Shown here: positions 25,860-36,290 of the stretch, in pieces | Layout: each line of letters starts with the position of its first letter | How positions within the stretch are numbered: the stretch's first letter is position 1 | Assembly: GCF_029784135.1 (NCBI RefSeq) | Contig: NC_073746.1 | Location: forward strand, 159,019,108 to 159,083,107 | Direction of reading: 5' to 3' | DNA: 64,000 nt | Origin: Toxorhynchites rutilus septentrionalis | Taxonomy: Eukaryota; Arthropoda; Insecta; Diptera; Culicidae | The notes under the pieces: model-generated | Databases searched by the model: none | The model's input: only the letters and a program-made list of their open reading frames with translations | What the model was told of the DNA's origin: nothing | Position numbers and translations under genes: made by a program

Positions 25860-26490
25860 CATTTGCACAACTTGATTGGACTTGAGTTGAGCGGATTACA
25901 GAATGCATCGGTCGGATTTGAGGATACGGGTGAGCAGTAGATCAGTAGGCATATTTGGAATTTCTGAGGAAAACTGTTTCCTCGGGCGTATTTTGTTGAC
26001 TAACCAAACTAAAAAAGAATGAATTGAATTGCTTCCGCCTTTCAACCGAATACATCCATCTAAGTGTGGGGCCGAAGACGTATAATGTTGTAATGAAGCT
26101 TATTAAGAAATTCATTATACGTTTCAACACACGCGCTGTAATATCATGATAATGCATTACGTTTTGACCAGGTAATAGCAAAGGCTGTGTCGGCTTTGTT
26201 CATGATAGCGTCTCGCAAGTGAATGTATTCTTCCTCACACCGCTTTTGTAGATCGTGTCGTAGGAATCGCAATCATTAGCTCTCTACTTTCGCGTACATG
26301 TCGATCATGAATTGTTGGCACAGATAACGACTTCTTTGAATGGCGTTATCCTGATCATGTCGATTCATTAAAAAAAGCGTGTAGCGCACCTTCTGGTTTG
26401 TTTCGCCTCCTCTAACTGTCGTTCATAAATTTAATTCAAAATGAGAAATAATGTTAATAATGTCTCGTTGTATAATGTTTATGCAATATT
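25860..26490 (-). pseudogene. Second Helitron Rep-domain fossil
   Basis: The plus strand parallels 17,185-17,660 (for example CTCGCAAGTGAATGTATT and AATTGTTGGCACAG). On the minus strand it reads LCQQFMIDMYAKVES and LLPGQNVMHYHDI, fragments of the Helitron replication initiator domain. It lacks a recognisable CTAG terminus and carries stops. Confidence 0.6.
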
Positions 26491-26682
26491 AGTCCCTTCA
26501 GTATGGCTGGAAGGATTTTCATCGAAAATCTCTTCTGACTTGCACTATAGTCACACTTATTCTAGAGTACGGCTGTATTCAAGCATCGCAATTGAGTACA
26601 AATAGAAATGACGCAAGAATAACTACGTTGAAAATGCGAACTTTAGGAACGTTAGTGCCATTGCACAATTTTAGCCATTGCC
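26455..26682 (+). mobile_element. SINE-derived block in second Helitron fossil
   Basis: CTTCTGACTTGCACTATAGT through AAATGACGCAAG to AACGTTAGTGCCATTG matches the SINE body and tail. The upstream flank (AAAATGAGAAAT..ATGTT, then GTCTCGTTG) is the same as at 17,620-17,675, so the insertion predates separation of the two copies. Confidence 0.65.
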
Positions 26683-26689
26683 ATTGCAG

Positions 26690-27664
26690 CTTTTAGAGCT
26701 CGACATTTATTCTCTGGACAAAAACTGTCTTAGACAAAGTTGTTACTCATGATAGAGCGCTCGTTTTTATGTTGTCAAAAATAGGGTGAGCAAAATTTTA
26801 GATGAAATAAAAAATCTAACTTTCTTATCTTTATAGATAGAGGTAAACATAGCTTGACAGTGTTGTAGCTCCAATTATTTGAGACATCTTTGTAGAACAA
26901 AGTTTTTCTCTATCTCTTGAAATAACCGATATAGCGCCTTTTTTCTAAGTTACGTTAGGGTCATCATGAAAAAAACTGTTTTTTTGCTCTAACTTTTATG
27001 TTTCAAATTTTACATGCGAACTGTCTTCGAATGACTTTTAGAGCTTACTAATACAAACATTTTTCGATGCAGAACTTGTCAATATCTCAACTTTACTCAA
27101 AGTTATTGATATTTCTTCCCAAAAAACATGCTCTTTTCATTTGTTTGTCATTCTTTCTGGGGCAAACGAAAAAAATGTTTGTTGACGGAATTTGAAAGAA
27201 CAGATTTCACTCTATATAATATGTGATTTTCAAAACTATGTTATTTTTTGTGTTTGAATAAATTAAAATTGAAATCACGAGTTTTTGGATGAAAACCCAT
27301 CAACAACTTTGAGCAGGATTAAGATATTGACATGTTCTGCATCGCAAAACGTTAATATTGATAAGCTCCAAAAGTCGTACGAAGACCATTTTGATGTAGA
27401 ATTTGAAATATAAAAGTTAGAGTAAAAAACCCCGTTTTTTCATAGTTACCCTAATGCAACTCAGATAGAAGGCGCTAAAAACAACTTTGTGGGAGATATT
27501 TATTGTTTGGACAAAAACTGTCTTAGACGAAGTTGTTACATATGATAAAGATAAGAAAGTTAGATTTTTTATTTCATCGAAAATTTTGGTCACCCTATTT
27601 TTGACAACATAACTTTGTCTATGATAGTTTTTGTCTGGAGAATAACTGTCGAGCTCTAAATGCT
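26690..27664. repeat. Large foldback element (arms about 480 bp)
   Basis: The left end TTTAGAGCTCGACATTTATT is matched inverted by AATAACTGTCGAGCTCTAAA on the right. Pairing continues inward through CTAACTTTCTTATCTTTAT (about 26,819 and 27,550), the ACTTTTATGTTTCAAATT / AATTTGAAATATAAAAGT pair, and GATGCAGAACTTGTCAATAT / ATATTGACATGTTCTGCATC. Almost the whole 975 bp is thus a diverged palindrome with a short centre near 27,170-27,250. There is no ORF. Confidence 0.68.
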
Positions 27665-28600
27665 AATTTCCACTTAAATGCATCTCCTGGACCATTGTGC
27701 ACTCGCAACTCTCGCGATTGACATGTTCTTGGTTGTGTCTTTAAGAAAAATGAATTTCAATTTTCAGTATTAACTTTATTTTTTGTTTGATACTTTTAAT
27801 AAAAAATTCAACAACTTCTTACATTTCATTTCTTGACATTTTTTTGACTCCTAAGACGAGTTGGCACTAATTTCGTCTCGTTCCAAGAGAACTGAATTCG
27901 TTGTAACATCATCAAAATCATCGGTCGGATGAAAATTTGGTGAAGTTGATATTATTTTCCTAAAATACTATTAATCACGTATATTTCATCATCAAACTGC
28001 CTACTGATTGATTGCATTTTAGTATATAATGCGCGGAATTTGATTTGTCTAATTTTCAAGCTTTACTGAGGGACTGAAGATTGTTACTAGCCTCTCGCCG
28101 ATTGTAATCAAATCAATCCGTTTCAATTATAGGTCAAATCCCAGAATTCTTGACAAATGGTTTCTACATAATAAAGTAATTGTAACAATATAACATCCAT
28201 ATCTCCTTTCTAAAGCTCAGATTGCTTAAATTGGTAGCAATTATGACCTCTCACAAACTTGCAGCGGGTATCTTCAAAGGCAAACGAATTGCTTTAATTT
28301 GATCGGGAAAGCCAAATCTAATCAAAGTCCAAAAACCTCACTACACTGCTGCTGTGAAGTGTATTCAATGTTCGAAAATTCTGCTGGTCACTGGCCAATG
28401 TCACATCCACCGATACGGAACCGAACGTCTGGGCGTTTGAGTCGAACCATTGAAAAAGGTCCCCACACCGGCAGCTGCCACGAGGGTCAAAACTATTCAC
28501 ACCGCACTACCATTCTTCCTGGCCATTTAATCTTGAAGGTTAGCTGAATAGGATTGTCGAGATTCTTCGAGATTTATGCATCACACAAGAAACTTCGATT
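27665..28600. other. Interval upstream of gcm
   Basis: No ORF or repeat is recognised. The composition shifts from AT-rich to more mixed toward 28,600, which fits approach to a gene's upstream region. Confidence 0.4.
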
Positions 28601-28892
28601 GAATCGTCCACGGGGTTCCACTCCCCCACCCATGGAAGACGAAACAGCGCAGCATACTTAATCGATAATTTGAATGTAATTTTCCCTACAGCATGAGCGC
28701 GACACACATGAGCGAACGCGCGCGCTTTCCTCCAATGGGAAGCAGGCAGAGAACGGTGAGCGTGCGGTCGCAATTGGTCGTTACGGTACAGAGGGCGGGG
28801 CTTGAAGCGTCTGCGATGTGTGTCTATTACCTCGGTGAGTTTTTCATACACGCTGCGGCTCTACGATGACCACCGATGATTACGAGCGTGAT

Positions 28893-29034
28893 GACGATGA
28901 TGATGATGATGATTTTATGTTGTATGCTCTCGAGGGGTGACCGAGAGCGTGAATGGGTATGCTTCGGAGAGAAGCTCAACAGTGGCGTTCAGATGGATAT
29001 TCAGTATTCGTTGCGCAGCTCATCAGTTCGGATG
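28893..29034 (+). promoter_or_regulatory. Candidate gcm core promoter (Inr + DPE)
   Basis: After a short GATGATGAT run (28,893-28,911), TCAGTA at 29,001-29,006 resembles the insect initiator TCAKTY. With A (29,003) as +1, GGATG falls at +28 to +32 (29,030-29,034), matching the DPE consensus RGWYV. No TATA box is present at -30. This would give a 5' UTR of about 446 bases before the ATG at 29,449. TCAGTT at 29,023 is an alternative initiator. Only motifs and spacing support this call. Confidence 0.35.
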
Positions 29035-29448
29035 TGTTTCCTTGAACCTTGGGCGCGATAGTGGATAGCGAGACGGGTGGGTTGCACAATTTTGTGTTGA
29101 TGAAGGATGAACGTTCGATAAAGTGTTGAATGTTTGCTTAGTGAAACGAAAGTGATGATGTGACGTTACACAGCTGAGGGGAAAACAAACAGTCTGTTGG
29201 AAACATAAGTGCATATACAGAAACCGTGGCCAGGAATAAACTAACACCGAGGAATGGAACTAATTTGTGTTGTGTATTGAGCGAACTTTTCATTGGACAA
29301 AGTGCAAACGAGCGAAAGCCAATGTTCGATGGTTGAATTAAATTAGGAATTAAAATTGAATTATACTTCTGTGAACTCAGTGTGTGCAAAAAGTTAAAAC
29401 CATAAGGATCATTTACTTCAATTCACTTGGAGAGACCGATCGACCAAC

Positions 29449-32256
29449 ATGGTGATAGTGTAAGTATTCTCTTACTTTTACTACTAAAACGATATAAGAA
29501 ATGTTGAATTGGAGGTTACTTCAAGTTGCGAGTAATTTTTGGAAGCTTGTATGTTGTTTACAAACTTATTTTTCTAACAACACTCGTTGTTTCATCAAAC
29601 GGCACTACAAACAGTTGAAATTATGGTCTGACAAATCTTTTGATTATTTCAATCTGATACTCATCTTTATTTCTGTATTATCTCACAGTTTGGTTGTAAC
29701 CTACAAAACATGTAACTTTAATAATTTTCATACGGTTTATTCAGAACTAAAAGTTTATTCATTTTCTATTTCACCTTATTATGGTTTTCGTATCATTCCT
29801 TCTCTATTATACCTTTGAACTTTTTGATTTTCTTCATGAATGGCGTTAACGTTCCCTGTGGAACTTTTGCCGTCTCAACGTATGACATAAAATAGCTTCA
29901 TTTATTAATAGTTAGTTGAAATTTATTAAGCCAAACAATACGCCTTGAATGAGGGGCAAGCTTTAGAAAATGCGTGACCACAGTGCAAGTCGAAGGAAAT
30001 TTCTTTTAACGAAAAATCCCGTGGACAGAACGTGAATCGAACCCTAACACCCGGCATGATAATGTGAGACGCTAACTACTCGGGTGCACTAAACTTGTTG
30101 ATGATGTTCCTAAATATTCGATAGAATGGAGCTTGGCAGTCTAATGAGAGTTACTGTCTCTGTTTTGATATCAAAAAACCATCCCCCAGCTATTCACCTT
30201 TTTAGACTTATTTCGATGAGAAGCGTTGAACAATTCTTTTATAAGAGGGTATTGAAAATTTGTTATAAGACTTGGATTCGAATTGCCATCGCGATTGTCG
30301 TAAAATAGATCGCCTATGAACTACGTGTCCTGTCTCTTGTGCTTCTGTTGTCTTTGTTTCATAACCAAAAATGATAGAACATATCTAATTTGTATGTAAA
30401 TCAATAGGTGAATAATTTCTTATGAAATCCTTGAAAATTAAACTTGGCAGGCAAAGATGATAAAGAGAGCCTTTTTCACTTTATCACAACCGGGTTTTAC
30501 GACTTAGACCTCTTTGATATTAGAAGTACCCTTTATTATTTCATCGTAAATCATCATTCTAAAATAAATGGTTTATGCGTCGTAACAAAACGATTAATTG
30601 TTTTTCTTCTGTTCTTCTTAGACAATCAAATATCATCACATCTAACTGTCCCAACCGGCTGGGTCTTGAGTGGGACATCAACGATCCCAACGTACCGCTG
30701 GTAGCTGAAACCGATTTGGATGAGTTCAACGAGTGGAGTGACGGACACTGTCGTTACATCTACCGTGCGATGGATGACCTGGCGAAGCGTCACTCCTCCG
30801 GCTGGGCCATGAGAAACACCAACAACCACAATGTGAGCATCCTGAAGAAAAGTTGCTTGGGAGTTTTGGTTTGCTCCGCGCGGTGCGTTCTGCCCAATGG
30901 CGATAAGATTAACCTGCGTCCTGCCATTTGTGATAAGGCAAGGAGGAAACAGCAGGGCAAATCATGCCCCAACCGGTTATGCATTGGTGGCGTTCTGGAG
31001 ATTCTCCCATGCCGGGGTCACTGTGGCTATCCGGTGACTCACTTCTGGCGGCATACCGCTAATGCTATTTTCTTCCAAGCCAAAGGAGTGCACGACCACC
31101 CGCGACCAGAATCGAAAACCTCCGGTGAAACTCGTAAAATTCTCGGCATCGGACGACGGGAACGCGTGCTGAAAGCTATCCAAACGAAAGTGACAAAGGT
31201 AATTTATAGCGCTCAGCCTTGCGAAAAAGTTTCAAAATATCTCAATGAAATGCTTTTTATCCACCCCAACAGATCACAGCTTCGAAACAAACTAAAAAAG
31301 TTACCAAACATCTACTGGAATCCGGGAAATCTCTATCGGCGGGTCATTTGAATCGCCTGAGCACGGAAAACAGCTACAATCTAACATTCCCCGGCAATTA
31401 CAAATCAGCCACTCAGTGTGGCTATTCAGCAGCCCCAGCCAGCCAAACTTCCTCAGCCCATGCCCACCAGTCCGCCTTCGATTACAACCAATCCTACTAC
31501 TATGACAACTCCAGCTTCATCCATCCGGAGGAAATCTTTCAGCTGGATCAACCCATCCGCCCAATCAACAAATACCCGAGCAGTTCGAACGGCAGCCTCC
31601 ACACGCTCGGCAGCACACCACCGACGGTAATGGACATGGAGAGTGGCAACATCTACAAAAATGCCGTCGCCAGCCCAGACTATGGCGTCCGGTACCTTGA
31701 TTGCATCAAGTACGAGTCAAGCAGCACCGACACGGACACCGCGAGTCTCACCAGTGGCTCCAGCGTGTTTGATGACTTCTCGTACTACTCCAGCCCCCAA
31801 ATCGATTATCAGAACGTCAACACGGCGAGCAGCAATAACAACAACAACAACAACAGTGTGACCCTACCCGACATGAACAAAATGAACCTGCGTCTGTCGG
31901 ACGACATCAATTCTTTCTTTATTGGCCCATCGAGTTGCGTGACGCAGAGTAAGCTCGTTGATGGCGTTGGCGGCTCGGCCGAAGCCAATCAGCTCGAGAA
32001 CTATTGTTACGAAAATTACAGCAATTCGGCGTCACCGAATGCGTCGGCAATGATGCTGTCGTACAGCGATTATAGTGAGGGTTCCAGTGGGGACGCCCTC
32101 GTTCCCGGTGGTTCCACAGTAGAGCAGACCGGGCTTGGTGTCGATAACTGGTGGAGCAGTGGAGCAATTGGGTTGACAGCTAGTAACGGCGGTAATTATA
32201 CAACGGCGGCGGCGGCGGGTTGGAACCAAACCGATAGCATCACTTATGGAAGCCAT

Positions 32257-32288
<32 letters not shown>

Positions 32289-32325
32289 GTACTATTTGAT
32301 GGGTCAGGCTGACTACTTGAGCTAA
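29449..32325 (+). CDS. gcm: Glial cells missing transcription factor (three coding exons)
   Basis: GCM-family zinc-containing transcription factor; in Drosophila, gcm drives glial and plasmatocyte fate. Exons by splice signals and phase are 29,449-29,459 (ATGGTGATAGT, donor GTAAGT), 30,622-31,198 (acceptor TTCTTCTTAG) and 31,273-32,325, predicting 546 residues. The start ATG lies in a good context (CCAACATGG), and joining gives MVIVQSNIITS. Exon 2 holds the whole GCM DNA-binding domain (about 19-185): [75 protein letters not shown]. Intron 2 is only 74 bp. Exon 3 encodes a Ser/Asn/Tyr-rich, acidic, probably activating tail with N7 and Q11 runs. Drosophila Gcm is about 500 residues, so the size fits. 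No damage is seen. Assignment to gcm rather than a gcm2-type paralog is not resolved. Confidence 0.9.
29829..30090 (-). mobile_element. tRNA-derived SINE in gcm intron 1
   Basis: On the minus strand it has a tRNA-like head with a degenerate A box and a B-box-like ATTCACGTTCTG region, then the same body and tail as the SINE at 48,130-48,405 (GACTTGCACTGTGGTCACGC, GTTAACGCCATTCATGAAGA). It is more diverged than the other copies. It lies within the 1,162-bp first intron of gcm, in antisense orientation. Confidence 0.75.
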
Positions 32326-32676
32326 ACGCGGAACGCGGGGGGATGATGTAGTGTGATTAAGATTTGACAAATTGTTGTTGAACTAAGACAAGGAATTAAG
32401 AGGATCTCTAAACTGTTGAAATGTTGAGTTTATTGCCGCATCGGGAAGTACTCTCGTCGGACTCATTAAGTTTCAACGTGAATTAATCAAATGTACCAAC
32501 GTAGTAAGACTTGTGTTTTATATCGTAACTTTATTAAGATATTATTTTTTTCCAAAGCTGTACTGAGTGTAATTGTCTTCTCTAGGAGGCGGGAGCATGT
32601 TTCCAAATGTAATTAGCAGTTACAAACATTGTGTTTTGTTAAACCGATTCTAGTCATATGTATTTTAATAGTGAAT

Positions 32677-32682
32677 AATAAA
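32677..32682 (+). terminator. gcm polyadenylation signal
   Basis: AATAAA lies 352 bases after the gcm stop codon, followed by AAGATGTCAG. It is the first canonical signal downstream, giving a 3' UTR of about 370 bases. Confidence 0.6.
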
Positions 32683-32699
32683 GATGTCAGAAATTACAT

Positions 32700-34086
32700 C
32701 AGGTGTAGTATTCGTCAATTTCCGCAAAGAAACGGTAATTGGTATACATTTTAATTTCAAGGATGCAAGAAGGGAGTGCATTTTTTTAAAATCTACTTCA
32801 ATTTTTTTCGGGTGTTTTTCCGTGTGCTGGTCTCGCAAATATTTTGACGTAGGATTACATCTTTTGGGAACCTATGGAGGGTAAAACATGAAGAACGAAA
32901 ATCGATCGCATCGTGAAAAATGTCCAATTTCAAACACTTATTTCTCTGTCATTTCATGATGGATTGATGAGATTTTTGCGTCAATCGATTTAGACACTCC
33001 ATAAGATTTTTTTACATTGAATAAAATAATATATGTCATGGAACTAACTATCGAACAATTAACAATCTCAACCGTTATTCAAACGGAAATACCTTGTTCT
33101 GATTCGTCGAAATCGAAGATACAGCTTCCTCTTTTACTCACAGTTATTGCTCAGTCATTTTCTGATAGATTAACGACAGTTTTGAATCAATCATTTTGGG
33201 CACTGCATAACAATTCCTTACAGTGAAAATGAATAAAATAATATATTTTATGAAACTACAAACTTCAAAACCAGGGTGCCTGTGGAAATCGGCAATGCAA
33301 ATATATGCAAGTCGGTGGTATTTTTGTATTGCAAGTAAAGTGAGTAATACGATTAATTCTAGCAAATAAAATCAAAATTTGGAGCTTTGATGTTGGTTGC
33401 TTCGTTAAATTCCATACCGGGCCTAATTCCCGTATACACTTCACGGTAAAAATGGAATGCAGTGTATCCGTGATGGCAACAGTACGGGGTCGACATCTGG
33501 ATACGAAATTAGTTTTCCATTAAAAATAATCATTATAATATAAATTATCTTCAGATACAATTTTTACAAGAGATTATTTTATCACATTGTAGCGTGTGCC
33601 ACATATTTTATTTGAGAGCCCCTCGTACAATTGATTTCTTCGTATGTTCAGAGCTTTTGGCTACCTCTGATAGTGTATGAGATACCCGGCAAAGCGAGCG
33701 CCAGATTCCCCCCTTTTTTTAAACTTATACTTCGAATGAGTGTCGGCTCCGATAGCTTGTGCTAACTGGCTGCTGCTGCAAAGCTCTCGAGACTGGACTT
33801 TCCTCTGACGAGATTTACACCCAGCGACGGAGAGACAACCTTAAAAGTTTTCTTTTTACTTAGACTCGAATCCCCGGCGCGAGATTCGGCTTGACCGGGA
33901 CTCGGAGGGTGATAGGTTGATGTCATAAAGAATTCTGGAAACAATTCCGAAAACAGGCTAATAATGACCTCGGAACATCTTTTTTTTTTAAATAGTATGA
34001 AACAAAAAAGATTATCTGAGGATTTCAAGCTTTCGTCAAATCACCGTGATAGAGGCAAGAGTTGGATTATTTCATTCATTTATATA
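32700..34086. other. Interval downstream of gcm
   Basis: No recognisable gene. Near 33,685-33,705 the string ACCCGGCAAAGCGAGCGCC resembles an eroded Helitron-type end, but CTAG is missing. A moderately GC-rich stretch (33,770-33,910) has no identified content. Confidence 0.4.
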
Positions 34087-35281
34087 CCCTCCAACTTTAA
34101 ATTCCGAAAGTAAATTGAAATAAAACACACTTAGAATTCGAATTTCGATGAAACTTTTATTTCAAATTAATGTTTGGTTTATGCCATTATGTGTGAAATA
34201 CAACATCATTCAAATGTCCACCTAGGTCCACCTTCCTCGCACACCTTGATCCGGAACAGGTAATTTTCGATGACTTTTCGGCACATATGGGGCGGTATCT
34301 CGATCATAACTTCACGAATGTTGTCTTTCGAATGTTCAAGAGTTTGCGAAGAGTTGGCATAGACACGGTTTTCCGCATAACCCCACAAAAAAAAGTCTAG
34401 CGGGTTCAAATCGCATGATCTGGACGGCCAATTGGCATCACTAAAACGCGAAATTATGCGTCCCTCAAATTTCGTTCGCAATATGGCCATGTTCAGTCGT
34501 GTTGTGTGGCACGTGGCGCCGTCCTCATTCTCAAAGAAATATGGCCCGATGATTCCACCAGACTATAATGCGCACCAAACAGCGACTTTTGGCGGATGCA
34601 ATGGCCTCTCAACAATCACGGTTGAATTTCCGAGCCCCATATACGGAAATTTAGGGTGTTCACATAACCACCGAGCTCGAAATGTGCCTCATCACTGAAG
34701 AAAATTTGATGCGAATATTCAGCATTTTGCTGCTGTTGATCGTTCACCCAATCGACGTATGCCCGACGCATTCCATGGTCACCACGCTCTAATTTTTGTA
34801 CCAGTTGGACTTTATATGGATGTAGGTGCAAGTCCAAATGCAAAATTCGCCACAATGATGTGTTTGACAAGCCCAATTGCTGAGCACGCCGTGGAATCGA
34901 AACATTCGGATCATCCTCCACACTGGCAGCAACAGCAGCAATATTTTCGGCCGAACGCACATTACGATGATGCACAGGTTTCACAATATCCGCTACGGAT
35001 CCAGTTTATTCGAATTTACGCACTACATTAGCGATTGTGTGCTCTGTAGGCCGTCCATGACGACCAAAATCCGTCCGTAATGCTCGAAAAACATTTGCCG
35101 GTTTTTCATCATTTTTTATAGTATAATTTAACAAAATTAACACGTTGTGCGATGCTAAAACGATCCATATTGTAAAATGGCAGACATTCAACTAACGATA
35201 TGACGCTTTGCTTGACAGCTATGTCAAACGGTTGTCAGCGCAGGGCTGTATACTTTCGGAAGCCCGAAATGGAAAACCCTG
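34087..35281 (-). mobile_element. Tc1/mariner-superfamily element, degenerate
   Basis: TA flanks both ends (34,085-34,086 and 35,282-35,283). The inner ends share TTCCGAAAGTA as inverted repeats about 15-30 bases from each terminus. The transposase remains are described separately. The adjacent hAT-type element begins only 44 bases to the right. Confidence 0.65.
34206..35191 (-). pseudogene. Tc1/mariner-superfamily transposase pseudogene
   Basis: Minus-strand blocks in order are NVFRALRTDFGRHGRPTEHT and NVVRKFE (helix-turn-helix), VHHRNVRSAENIAAV, FFSDEAHFELGGYVN (first catalytic Asp), RIWGSE, EDGATCH (second Asp), WPSRSCDLNPLDFFLWGY (third catalytic region) and PPHMCRKVIENY. A frameshift lies near 34,630, a stop near 34,576 and another frame change near 35,000. 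GPYFFENEDGATCH joins two blocks that are normally separated by roughly 30 residues, so an internal deletion is inferred. This is an IS630-Tc1-mariner enzyme; the subfamily is not settled. Confidence 0.8.
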
Positions 35282-35639
35282 TAGAACAACTACGAAAAAT
35301 ACGAAATGTTTGATATGGTGTAGTGCAGTGGTGGTTAGGTATAGATGGCGGGCCGCATTAGAATTTTCATTATAGCCGCGGGCCGCAATGATTTTTTTGC
35401 TCACTACTTTTCATAATGAAATGTAAAATATACGTATTTAACTGGTTCTTTTTTTTATTCACTTTTTATTTCAAATGAAAAAGCATTCAGTTCTAAACAT
35501 GTAAAATGCATAACTCGAGAACAAAATGCGATAACAACCCAACATTTTTTTTTTTTTTTTTTTTTCTATTTTTATTGAAGGTATAAACGTATCCAGAATT
35601 AACATTTTTGGCAAAATTATTCGTCCTTCGACCTCTTCT

Positions 35640-35912
35640 TCACGCAGAGTCGAAAACGACAAGGCCAATCGTCAATCGTTGCAGCTTCTCAATAGAATTC
35701 TTTAATGATTGATAATTCCAATGAGAATGTTCACAGGTACGCTCCTCCAACTTGGCCCATAGTGAATAATTCGATGGATTGGCAAACAACCAATAATTAG
35801 AGAAGATGAAGTCTGGTAGGTTTGTTTCTAGTCTCGTTTTTAACCCTTCTAGGAGTTTTCTGCATCGTTCCAAAAATATTCGCTTTAGTCTGGGCGTCAA
35901 TAAATGACTCAC
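35640..35912 (-). pseudogene. mariner-type (maT-like) transposase C-terminal fossil
   Basis: The minus strand reads LKTRLETNLPDFI, then SLWAKLEERTCEHSH and YQSLKNSIEK. This parallels the C-terminal catalytic region of mariner-related transposases in which LNPLDY-type and LEERACRK-type blocks occur. The catalytic part is eroded (NPSNYSLW). It lies inside the hAT-type element, so either it inserted there or the hAT captured it. Confidence 0.55.
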
Positions 35913-36290
35913 ACATCGATGTATGCACTAATTAATTTATCCAATTAATTTCGACTGATGAACGCTTTTGTTTCCGAAGAGGATTACGTTGAACGCCTTA
36001 ATGAACAACATAGATAACCTTGTGCAGCCGTACCCACCTCAGACGTCCCTATTTGGGTCTATCGTCCACATCAGCTGTTTCTTTGTATCGTTGTAGTGTA
36101 CGGAACACGAATCGTTTATTGATAGAAAACGGTATGCACGACTTTATGCCAGCAAAACAGAACCAAAAACCGTGAAAAGTCCTTCGAGTACTAACGAGAA
36201 CTATGTCAGAAGGTTAAATAAGCACGGAAAAAACGGGAAAGAAAACAGAAAATAATCAGCTCGGATACACACGATTAAAAAGAATTACTC

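Noticed and set aside
22696..25931. Matches to the GCM binding consensus ATRCGGGY (ACCCGCAT at 22,696; ATACGGGT at 25,924) as possible gcm autoregulation sites
   Set aside because: About eight such matches are expected by chance in 64 kb, and both lie inside transposon remnants. There is no clustering near the promoter.
33685..33705. Helitron-like string ACCCGGCAAAGCGAGCGCC
   Set aside because: The hairpin is weak and CTAG is missing, so a Helitron end cannot be supported.
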